From: Richelia intracellularis HH01 | GTDB taxonomy: Bacteria > Cyanobacteriota > Cyanobacteriia > Cyanobacteriales > Nostocaceae | Assembly (NCBI RefSeq): GCF_000350105.1 | Contig: NZ_CAIY01000073.1 | Location: forward strand, 1-34,747 | Direction: 5' to 3' | DNA: 34,747 bases | Shown: one piece after another, positions 27,379 to 34,747 of the stretch | Position numbering within the stretch: the stretch's first letter is position 1 | Layout: every line of letters begins with the position of its first letter | Translations under genes and position numbers: made by a program | Notes under the pieces: generated by a model | Database searches by the model: none | The model's input: the letters and a program-made list of their open reading frames with translations, nothing else | What the model was told of the DNA's origin: nothing

Positions 27379-28560
27379 ATGAGACAAATAAGGTTTGCTA
27401 AACGTTTACAACACCTCCAGTCAAACATCTTCGCTGACATTGATTTAGCAAAGGCAAAGGCTTTGACTGCTGGTAATCAGTTAATTGATTTGTCCTTGGG
27501 TTCCTCTGATTTACCTGTCGATGATCATATTATTGAAGCAATTGCTAACTCTTTATATGATCATAGCACCCATGGTTATTTGCTTTTTCATGGAACCCGG
27601 GATTTTCGGCAAGCAGTAGCTCAGTGGTATGAACAAAAATTTAGTATCTGTATTGACCCAGAAAGTGAGGTTTTACCTCTGATTGGTTCACAGGAGGGAA
27701 CTGCTCATTTACCCCTTGCAATATTAAATCCTGGAGATTTTGCTTTATTGTTAGACCCTGGTTATCCTTCTCATATTGGAGGGGTTCATTTGGCTGAAGG
27801 CCAAGTCTATACTATGCCTTTGAAAGAGGAAAATGACTTTCTACCAGTGTTAACTGATATTCCACAGGAAGTATTATCAGCATCGCAGATGATGGTATTG
27901 AATTATCCCCATAATCCTACTAGTGCAATTGCCCCATTATCTTTTTTTAAACTGGCTGTTGCTTTTTGTCAGCAACATGGTTTGGTATTGGTACATGACT
28001 TTCCATATGTAGATTTAGTTTTTGAGGATAATCAAGTACCTTCAATTTTACAAGCAGATCCACAAAAGAGTGTTTCCATTGAGTTTTTTACACTTTCTAA
28101 ATCTTATAATATGGGTGGTTTCCGTATTGGGTATGCTGTTGGTAATGCAGAACTAATCCGTGCTTTACGCCAAGTTAAATCAGTGGTTGACTTTAATCAG
28201 TACTGGGGAATTTTGAATGGGGCAATAGCTGCCTTAACAACTTCCCAAGCAGGGATAAAGGCAAGAGTGATGAAATTTCGTCAGCGTAGAGATGTTTTTG
28301 TCCAAGCACTATATAAAATTGGTTGGCATGTTTCCATACCTAAGGCCACTATGTATATTTGGGCAAAATTACCAGAAGCTTGGAGTGACAAATCTACAGA
28401 GTTTTGCACCCAGCTCTTAGAAAAGACAGGGGTTATAATCTCTCCAGGTGCCGGCTTTGGTAAATTAGGAGAAGGTTATGTCCGTTTTGCTTTAGTACAT
28501 GAACCATCTGTTTTAGAAACGGCTGTAGAAAGAATTGGTAAGTTTTTATATGAATTGTAA
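27379..28560 (+). CDS. Class I/II PLP-dependent aminotransferase (LL-DAP aminotransferase-like)
   Basis: A fold-type I aminotransferase of 393 residues from the ATG at 27379. An upstream GTG at 27355 would add eight residues. The PLP site is complete: NYPHNPTS at about 175-182, HDFPYVDLVF with Asp207 and Tyr210, and the Schiff-base lysine in FTLSKSYNMGGFRIGY (K241), followed by R249. The N-terminus FAKRLQHLQSNIFADIDLAK and the LSLGSSDLP motif resemble cyanobacterial proteins annotated as LL-diaminopimelate or alanine/aspartate-type aminotransferases. The exact substrate cannot be decided from sequence. It is probably co-transcribed with the thioredoxin gene upstream. Confidence 0.85.
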   Translation: MRQIRFAKRLQHLQSNIFADIDLAKAKALTAGNQLIDLSLGSSDLPVDDHIIEAIANSLYDHSTHGYLLFHGTRDFRQAVAQWYEQKFSICIDPESEVLPLIGSQEGTAHLPLAILNPGDFALLLDPGYPSHIGGVHLAEGQVYTMPLKEENDFLPVLTDIPQEVLSASQMMVLNYPHNPTSAIAPLSFFKLAVAFCQQHGLVLVHDFPYVDLVFEDNQVPSILQADPQKSVSIEFFTLSKSYNMGGFRIGYAVGNAELIRALRQVKSVVDFNQYWGILNGAIAALTTSQAGIKARVMKFRQRRDVFVQALYKIGWHVSIPKATMYIWAKLPEAWSDKSTEFCTQLLEKTGVIISPGAGFGKLGEGYVRFALVHEPSVLETAVERIGKFLYEL

Positions 28561-29111
28561 ATGCTATAATTGCTTTTCAGTTTAATTGGTACCATGCTGA
28601 CGGAAATCAATTACTGTTCTTTTAAGACTTTAACAGAGCTGGTTATTGAATCCCTATAGATATTGGGCTGGTTAGGTTTAATAAATTCTTGAGAGTATCA
28701 ATAAAACTAGCCTCTGCTCCATATACTCATTTATTTATGCTTGCTTAGTCGGTATTTAAGTGGAAAGTCTTTCAATGCATTTGTCTGTGATCTAAATCCA
28801 TAACACGTTTAAATATAAAGAGTACACAAAAAAATAATGTTAGCAAGTATTCCATTAACATGAATTCATGTTGTCGAGAATAATTATTTATTATTGCCCA
28901 TTAATAATCCTATAGTTTTAATTGATCAATTAAAAACTATAGGATTATTTTCCCTATTTATCCTAGTAAACACCTTCTGTTTTAGAGTAAACTATGTAAA
29001 CATCCAGTTACTCCTATTCTTAAAACCTAAGATAGCAAATACTCCTTTTACTATAGTTAGTGATGTTTATAGCTTTACCTAGGAGGGACTAGTTGTTAGG
29101 TTTAAATCTCT
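28561..29111. other. Intergenic with near-perfect palindrome
   Basis: No gene is supported. A perfect 16-nt palindrome AACATGAATTCATGTT lies at 28857-28872, and the larger palindrome at 28903-28949 sits beside it. The 62-codon + frame at 28894-29082 runs through that palindrome and looks like noise. Confidence 0.5.
28903..28949. repeat. 23-bp palindrome with no loop and one bulged base
   Basis: Positions 28903-28925 and 28926-28949 are reverse complements except for one extra A in the right arm (five A instead of four). The centre is TGA/TCA with no spacer. The arm core is AATAATCCTATAGTTTT. There is no flanking gene within 150 bp. Confidence 0.92.
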
Positions 29112-29476
29112 TTACATCCCAAAATATTTAACTCCCAAAATACCAGCTGTTGTTATATATGTTGAACCTATAGTAATAATTACTACTTTTAAAATAACGC
29201 ACCATTTAGCTATTATAGGTAGTAAACTATTGGTATTTTCAAAATGTCAAATAATCCTGCCAGATACTGGCTCAAAGCAATATAGACTCTCGTATATCTC
29301 CAGGATGACTGTAGTATTTCAAATGCCTGTATTGCACCTATGCAAGCTAGACTTAATGTAGTTGAATAAACAATTAGATATAAAAAGTCCAGACCCATTA
29401 TAAAGGCAGCCCTAAGTTTTGCAGCTTCATCCCAACATTGAATCACCTTTAGGCTATTTAAACCAAAACTAATCAT
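29112..29476 (-). pseudogene. Cyanobacterial membrane protein, frameshifted
   Basis: On the minus strand the frame reads VIQCWDEAAKLRAAFIMGLD, then FLYLIVYSTTLSLACIGAI and LSQYLAGLFDI. It then shifts frame near 29230 into IIAKWCVILKVVIITIGSTY and ends at 29112. The pattern (WDEAxKLxAAFxxGxDFLyxxVYSTTxxLAC, then a QxLAxLxD block, then xxxWCxxxKxxxIxxG) resembles a conserved cyanobacterial hypothetical membrane protein with about four membrane helices. The length of 365 bases is not a multiple of three. The N-terminus may extend to about 29500. Confidence 0.6.
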
Positions 29477-29989
29477 ATCGGGTTGTAAGGAATTGCAGCC
29501 ATTACTAATATCAAAGTAATTATTAACAACAGTAATGGCAAAAAAGTATTTAAATAATTATCAGATGAAATACTCTGAAATGGATGTCGCATTTGTACTT
29601 TTTAGGTTTATCAGAAAATGGGCTATATTATTTTCGAATAGTTTAAGATATAAAATATATTAAACTATTAAATCAAACCATCGTTGATTCATGAATTACT
29701 GATTAGTGGTATTTTTTGAATACTAAGCATTTATATAAAATTTCAGCAGTTAAATACTATCAAAATATAATACCTTTAAATCTCTGAATTCAAAAATACT
29801 TCCGATATGTAAATTGATGAGAATAGTTTCATATCTTGTTAACTATAATCGAGTATTTTTTAAATTTAATAAAGTAATAATAAGTATTATTACAGCTATA
29901 TATAGCCTAATAATGTTTTATTTAACTAATATTCTTAGATATTCTCCTATTATGATAATTGGCACCTGAAGTTATCTCTTCTCATCTTA
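29477..29989. other. Intergenic, nothing recognised
   Basis: AT-rich gap between the two pseudogenes. An imperfect hairpin lies at 29637-29669 (10 paired bases, one mismatch, then 4 more). No ORF is supported. Confidence 0.45.
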
Positions 29990-31360
29990 ATTTTTGTGAT
30001 GACTTTGCTAATTTGCATTAAGTAATGGGCAAGCACTTACAAGATCAGCTAAAGTTATTGCTAGTGATTCTGTGAATTATAGACGTGCTTTTTCCAACAC
30101 TAATTCAGAATCAGCATAACTAAAAATACAAGGTATTTTTTAGTCCGTAATCTTTTGATAGCATCTTTGCTATTTTCAATAACCAGCAAGTACCACATAA
30201 TTGTGAAGATATTTTGGAATTAGAATCGCTTTAGGCTCTTAAAAATAACGCAGATATACGGCCGAAATAGTAGTCTTGTTAACTATTCTACAAAAGGTAA
30301 GGATGCTCTCATCGATAAAGAAGTTATTAATAAAGTAATAGTGGTAGTTACTAACAATAGTAAGTATTTATCCTGGCTAATAAATCTCTGCTGTTATTTA
30401 AACAAGTCTAAAACAAAAGAAAATTAACAATTTGATCTAACCCCAAGCTAGCAATAATTGCTATTTCACAAGAAAAACTGAAACTCATTACTACTGAAAA
30501 GATAATTAGAGCTTTTCCGCTAATTATAATTATAAACAATTCAAGGATTATACGTAAATCCTTGATCAGTATGTTGGAATCCATAATTATCCTAATGAAA
30601 GTGCAAAAGATTCTTATAAAGGACACTAGTCAATATAGTCAATTCCTGAAATCATCAACCCCATGATAAATTTCCCATCTCAATAGACGTGAACAATTCT
30701 GATGTGACTATAGTCACTCCTAAATAATGTGCAATTACTACCATCAGAAATAATTCACTACTTTCTGTTTCTGTCACATGTAATTTTTCAGGTGTCACTA
30801 ACCAACTGCTTATGTTAACAGAAACAATGGCAAATATAAAGACTTTTAACAAAGTAGGATCTGCAGTTACTCACAAATTATCGAGTATAAGTAAGATTAC
30901 TAATATGAAACCCAATACCCAAACTTGGGAAACAAGAATTCCCAGGATTATCTGACCATGGATCATACTAGTTTATCCTTGTTTGGGTAGTATTTTATTA
31001 CTACTATAGTGGATGATCAGGAGAGTACTGCTCCCGAAAATATTCTGCAGGTTAGAGTTTTTAAATATCCTATGAGGATAGATAAAAAGCCGCAATTTAT
31101 TATTAATAAACTTCCTTGAGTGGTAACTTGTTTAGACTCCTTTAATTCTTTTCTCTGCCAAGAGCTTAATTTATTAAATACCCGTAGGGAATTTAGAACA
31201 AAATATCTGTATAATTAAAACCCTGATTAAGTAACCCAATAATACCGGTTGACGTATTCACTTAGCAATATAACCACCTAATATTTAAGTTCTCAAAACC
31301 GTAATCAAGTTAATAATAGGAGCTGTTAGTGTTGCTATACTTACTAGTACTATTTATTTA
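29990..31360 (-). pseudogene. Kef-type cation/proton antiporter with RCK (TrkA-N) domain, heavily degraded
   Basis: Minus-strand fragments lie in the correct order for a CPA2-family antiporter, spread over all three frames with many stops. LLTAPIINLITVL is near 31320, IRQPVLLGYLI near 31240, SSTIVVIKYYPNKD near 31000 and HGQIILGILVSQ near 30945. TESSELFLMVVIAHYLGVTI and TSELFTSIEMG span 30680-30780. GKALIIFSVVMSFSFSCEIA and IIASLGLDQI span 30440-30530, with LVTTTITLLI near 30345. The RCK-domain remnant YADSELVLEKARL and ESLAITLADLVSA lies near 30030-30118. In a living homologue the last membrane block ends GLAQIGEFSF; here it reads GLDQIVNFLLF. Nearly the whole original length is still traceable, so the loss is recent compared with the empty gaps. 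Confidence 0.82.
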
Positions 31361-32049
31361 GTCACAGATTATTTATATTAAATAATCATATTTTGTATTT
31401 GATTATAAAACTAAGTGTAAAATTAGGAAAATAGTATTTATTTTTATGTTAATGGGAATAAGGCAATATTAATCATAAAATGCAAAACTGATACTGTGAA
31501 AATACAGTCAGTTATTTTAGGTAATATCTCCTAAGATTAGATAGTAATGATTATAGTCAAGAGTTTCATTTTCTTGAATTTACTCTACCAAATTCCGGTT
31601 TACTTAGTAAATAAAGTAGATAACAATGATAATTTTAGTCCCCAAATTATTTGACTTTAAATTAGAATAATATTTCAAATCTTACTTGAGAGTAAAGATA
31701 AAATTCTTGAGTATTTAAGAAATATAATTTAAAGCTGGATGAATTAGTACCAGTAAAAATCATTCAAACTGTTTTGCAGAAATATAACCAGTTAGTTATT
31801 GTTTTTTAAAGTCTAATGTGAAAATTATGGCTTAGCTGGTTTTAATTATTAAGTAGTTAGTATTTTATCTTAATAACCTTATAAATCTCAATTTGCTATA
31901 ACGATAGGAGCTGCGGAAAAATTGTGAACCTAATACCAATATCGAGTGGATTGCTATAAATGCTTGTTGATTTATCACAATCAACCTCCCAGGAGTAGTA
32001 TTCAAGCTAACGAATTCAAATCTCAAGGCAGTTATTAGGCTTCTAATTT
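31361..32049. other. Intergenic, nothing recognised
   Basis: About 690 bp between the antiporter remnant and the ferredoxin stop. The 65-codon minus frame at 31865-32062 has no recognisable family and overlaps the ferredoxin end, so I did not call it. Confidence 0.45.
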
Positions 32050-32451
32050 TTATGCGGGGCAACCAGCCAAGTTAATTTTCTGATGATTCCTTTCTTCTTC
32101 TAAATTATTTAGTCTTGTATAATCTACCCAATAAATACAATCAACAGGACAGGTCTCAATAGCTTCTTGAATTATATCTTCGATATCACCATATTGACGC
32201 ATAACCCTAGAACGTCCGTGATGAGGCTCCATGTAGAAAGTATTGGGGGCAATATGAGCACAATGTCTGCAACCAATACAGGCAACTTCATCAACGTAAA
32301 TACTCATTTGACGTAATATCCCCCCCAATTCCGGTTCAAAACCAGAACGTTCCGGAGCCCTCCGTAAATACCCACCCAGCTCTGGCTCAAGACCAGAGGG
32401 CTTAACCTTCAACTCTTGCCACACCAAAAAATCATCCATCATGAACTCCAC
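32050..32451 (-). CDS. 4Fe-4S ferredoxin with duplicated N-terminal motif
   Basis: This 133-residue protein has a bacterial-type ferredoxin core: C58, C61 and C64 in CIGCRHC, and C101 in CPVDC, enough for one 4Fe-4S cluster. The additional cysteines C105 and C131 are free to have other roles. Before it lies a tail with a tandem motif: SGLEPELGGYLR (19-30) and SGFEPELGGILR (36-47). The start ATG overlaps the ycf35 stop by 13 bases, so translation is coupled. Order on the minus strand: DUF2997, ycf35, ferredoxin. The electron partner is not known; the link with Ycf35 suggests a plastid-type redox task. Confidence 0.88.
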   Translation of the reverse strand: MEFMMDDFLVWQELKVKPSGLEPELGGYLRRAPERSGFEPELGGILRQMSIYVDEVACIGCRHCAHIAPNTFYMEPHHGRSRVMRQYGDIEDIIQEAIETCPVDCIYWVDYTRLNNLEEERNHQKINLAGCPA

Positions 32452-32825
32452 CTTTCAACAACCAGTCGAATTGAACCATCTGCATTATTCTTTTGTTCTA
32501 CTACCTGGAATCCAGCTTTTGATGTTTCTTTTAATATACTTCTACAAGCATAAAGCTGAGTAACTTTACGCAAAAAGCATTCAACTGTCAAGTTCTGCTG
32601 CCAATATTGTAAATCTGTAACAAGTACATACTCTTTTCCATTCCATTTGAAGCCTATATCATAGCCATTATTTTGCTCAATTATGAGTTCTGAAGTACAG
32701 GTTTGGCCTTGATAACCTCTAACCTGACTAGCCCCTGCTTTCCAGCCAATACCCAGATCGCTTAATGCTTCCTGCAAGCATTCTATGTTAAGAATTTTAG
32801 TTTTGATTTGGCTAAAGTGTGACAT
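32439..32825 (-). CDS. ycf35: Ycf35 family protein (DUF1257)
   Basis: Small protein of unknown function also encoded by some algal plastid genomes. The family N-terminus MSHFSQIKTKILNIECLQ marks the start at 32825 (128 residues); the longer frame from 32843 adds only MIQETI. Further conserved blocks are ALSDLGIGWKAGASQVRGYQ, YDIGFKWNGKEYVLVTDLQY and KAGFQVVEQKNNADGSIRLV. There is no membrane segment. It overlaps the ferredoxin start by 13 bases and follows the DUF2997 gene 47 bp downstream, forming one operon. Confidence 0.87.
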   Translation of the reverse strand: MSHFSQIKTKILNIECLQEALSDLGIGWKAGASQVRGYQGQTCTSELIIEQNNGYDIGFKWNGKEYVLVTDLQYWQQNLTVECFLRKVTQLYACRSILKETSKAGFQVVEQKNNADGSIRLVVERWSS

Positions 32826-32872
32826 TATCGTTTCCTGAATCACTTTAAAAAGAAGATAAAATTTTACCAGAA

Positions 32873-33085
32873 TTACCAGTTGCTATAGATATTATGAGCA
32901 TTAACAATATCAGATTTTTCTTGTGCCCAATCAGCAAAGTATTCAGAAGTTTGTCTTTGCTTGACAACTACACCCAATTTATCCTCAATTGATGCTGTTA
33001 CTACGGTACAGTAATTACCAACCATACCTGTTGCTCGCTCTTGCACATACCCATCTGGGTAAATAATAAACTCTAAAGTTTCCAT
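32873..33085 (-). CDS. DUF2997 family protein
   Basis: A 70-residue protein. METLEFIIYPDGYVQERATG is the DUF2997 pattern (a short beta-rich protein with a YPDG turn). It is known from cyanobacteria in the company of Ycf35 and this ferredoxin. Its function is unknown. The C-terminal part (TSEYFADWAQEKSDIVN) is polar and probably helical. It leads the operon DUF2997, ycf35, ferredoxin. Confidence 0.8.
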   Translation of the reverse strand: METLEFIIYPDGYVQERATGMVGNYCTVVTASIEDKLGVVVKQRQTSEYFADWAQEKSDIVNAHNIYSNW

Positions 33086-33573
33086 ATTCTTAACAAATCA
33101 TAATACAATGACAAATACTAACTCAAGCATTACTTGAGTATTCTCTAATGACCGCAGGCAAACACAAAGAATAAAAAGGGTATGTGTATTTGTTACAGTA
33201 TTTTGTTTAATATTTTATTACCTAAAATTATCTTATTATATGAAAACATGTATTTTACAAAGTTTACAAAACTTATTTTTTATTAATGTTAGTCATAATT
33301 CCTCATCTATACATATTTTCTAGCTAAATTTGATTAGTTAAAGTATTGACTTGATTTTTGCAAGGTTTAAATAAATGCCATTCATAAAACCATGTACAAT
33401 ATAAGTAATAGGCACTTAGAAGTAATATATAGTGATACTTAAGAATTATAAGACCTGTAATATATTGCACAAATAACTGTGATAACAATATTTTACTCTA
33501 ACTAAACTTTCTGCCCTTTTAACTCTCCCAGCGATAAAATATTGTTTACTGTATTTCTTTGGATTTTTAGGGA
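33086..33573. other. Divergent gap before larE
   Basis: About 490 bp holding the starts of the DUF2997 operon and of larE. A 12-bp inverted repeat AACAATATTTTA (33484-33495 and 33535-33546) with a 39-nt loop lies just upstream of larE and could be an operator or a chance AT-rich match. Nothing else was seen. Confidence 0.45.
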
Positions 33574-34377
33574 ATGATAGTAGAAAAGTTGAAGCGACTT
33601 AAGGCATTGTTTGCAGAAATGGAACAAGCTTTGATTGCTTATTCAGGGGGAGTTGATAGTACTTTAGTGGCAAAAATAGCCTATGATGTAATGGGAGATA
33701 ATACTTTAGCCATAACGGCCGTATCTGCGTCTTTTTTACCTGAGGAACTGGAAAACGCAAAACTTCAAGCTGCAACTATTGGGATTTGCCATCAAATATT
33801 AGAAACTCAGGAAATGAAGAATCCTAACTATACATCTAACCCTGTTAACCGTTGTTATTTTTGCAAAAGCGAACTCCATGATACTCTAAAATTGTTGGGT
33901 AAAAATTTGGGTTACCCCTATATCATTGATGGAGTCAATGCAGATGACTTAAATGAATATCGTCCAGGAATACAAGCAGCAAAAGAAAGAGGTGTAAGAT
34001 CCCCATTAGTAGAGGTCAATATTACTAAAGCCGAGGTACGTCAGCTATCTCAACAATTGGGTTTACCTTGGTGGAATAAACCTGCACAACCTTGTCTAAG
34101 TTCTCGATTTCCTTATGGAGAAGAAATCACAGCAAGCAAGTTACATAGGGTTGGAAGAGCAGAAGTTTATTTGCATAAATTGGGGTATAAAAATTTACGG
34201 GTACGCTCTGAAGGAGATACAGCACGTATTGAATTACCACCAGAGACAATTCAGGATTTCATTTTAAATACTGATTTACCTAGGTTAGTAAATGTATTAC
34301 AAGATTTAGGGTTTATATATGTAACCTTAGATTTGGAAGGTTATCGCAGTGGTAAATTAAATCAAGTCTTTCAGTAA
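33574..34377 (+). CDS. larE: LarE-type ATP-dependent sacrificial sulfur transferase
   Basis: An adenylating PP-loop enzyme of 267 residues. LarE supplies sulfur for the nickel-pincer cofactor of lactate racemase. The P-loop AYSGGVDSTLVAKIAY covers 22-37. Two further cysteines stand in RCYFCKSEL (C94, C97). GVNADDLNEYRPGIQAA (120-136) is the substrate-binding block. The candidate sacrificial cysteine is C174 in KPAQPCLSSRFPYGEEI. A single cysteine there would make it the self-consuming type rather than the type with an iron-sulfur cluster. LarA, LarB and LarC are not in the window. The ATG at 33574 follows AGGGA with very short spacing. Confidence 0.88.
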   Translation: MIVEKLKRLKALFAEMEQALIAYSGGVDSTLVAKIAYDVMGDNTLAITAVSASFLPEELENAKLQAATIGICHQILETQEMKNPNYTSNPVNRCYFCKSELHDTLKLLGKNLGYPYIIDGVNADDLNEYRPGIQAAKERGVRSPLVEVNITKAEVRQLSQQLGLPWWNKPAQPCLSSRFPYGEEITASKLHRVGRAEVYLHKLGYKNLRVRSEGDTARIELPPETIQDFILNTDLPRLVNVLQDLGFIYVTLDLEGYRSGKLNQVFQ

Positions 34378-34747
34378 GAGGCAAGAAATCAATATGATAA
34401 ATGGAATTGAAAATATACCAGCTATAATTTCACATTATTAATAAGTTTGCTCTCTTAATAATTAGTCAATTGTATTATGAGGTTTTTACTATATAAATTA
34501 TTATTAATAATATACCTGGAGAATAGATAATAAGTAGTTTTTAGATAAGCTTATATGTGAAAATACTAACATATAAGAGGCACATCAAATTTGATAAGAC
34601 GTTAAAAAGTAGGAAAATTTAAAGTAATCATTACTAACTATGTAGATTATTAATCATAATTAAAAATATTCCTTGATAAAACACAAATATATAGCAATAT
34701 TTAGATGTTATTGCAAATAACAATTTATAAATAATTGTCAGGGAATG
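34378..34747. other. Window end, nothing recognised
   Basis: AT-rich sequence after larE. No ORF or RNA gene is supported. Confidence 0.4.

Noticed and set aside
28894..29082. 62-codon + ORF
   Set aside because: It runs straight through a 47-bp palindrome and has no family likeness.
30408..30852. Two small membrane-protein ORFs on the minus strand
   Set aside because: They are pieces of the degraded Kef-type antiporter, not independent genes.
31865..32062. 65-codon minus ORF overlapping the ferredoxin stop
   Set aside because: Basic, low-information sequence without family likeness in an otherwise empty gap.
1..34747. CRISPR array, transposase, prophage or integron
   Set aside because: No regularly spaced direct repeats, transposase motifs or integrase were seen. 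The inverted repeats have unrelated arms, so they are not ends of one element family.

Overview
The window reads as a piece of chromosome from a cyanobacterium with an eroding genome. Chlorophyll synthase (ChlG), the cytochrome b6f subunit PetP, the carotenoid hydroxylase CrtR, the NDH-1 subunit NdhD, Ycf35 and several families known mainly from cyanobacteria (DUF3119, DUF3086, DUF2997) fix the phylum. The DNA is very AT-rich. The intact genes sum to only about half of the 34.7 kb, and several gaps hold recognisable wrecks of genes. No transposase, tRNA, rRNA or CRISPR array was seen. This fits a reduced-genome heterocystous symbiont such as Richelia or the Azolla symbiont; that assignment is inference.

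Layout. 1-2197 is gene-free. 2198-6497 carries a NurA-domain nuclease (+), then chlG, an ArsA/Get3-like protein and petP (all -). 6498-10640 is a graveyard: a GumK-like glycosyltransferase fragment, a DegT-type sugar aminotransferase and a pyruvate kinase, all pseudogenes. 10892-13908 holds crtR (+), then aroH, sppA and a small membrane protein (-). 14521-18950 is a + strand lipid/envelope block: MlaE-type permease, DUF3119, DUF3086 and plsY. A broken TrkA-N fragment precedes a XendoU-like nuclease fused to a lamin-tail domain (19655-21034, +). HugZ-like protein and ndhD follow (-), then the overlapping siroheme pair sirB-cobA (+), and a thioredoxin followed by a class I/II aminotransferase (+). 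28561-32049 has no intact gene but contains a frameshifted membrane protein and a nearly full-length, heavily mutated Kef-type cation/proton antiporter. The right end holds a ferredoxin-ycf35-DUF2997 operon (-) and larE (+).

How the genes work together. The surviving genes serve photosynthesis (chlG, petP, crtR, ndhD, ycf35), siroheme synthesis, aromatic amino acids (aroH), phospholipid synthesis and transport (plsY, MlaE) and repair. The lost ones concern cell-surface sugars, ion transport and a pyruvate kinase copy.

Most unusual signal. Long perfect inverted repeats with short loops and unrelated arm sequences are scattered through the window. Four sit inside pseudogenes, at or next to the point where homology to the ancestral protein stops or changes frame. 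That pattern suggests inverted-copy (template-switch) mutation as a route of gene death in this genome.
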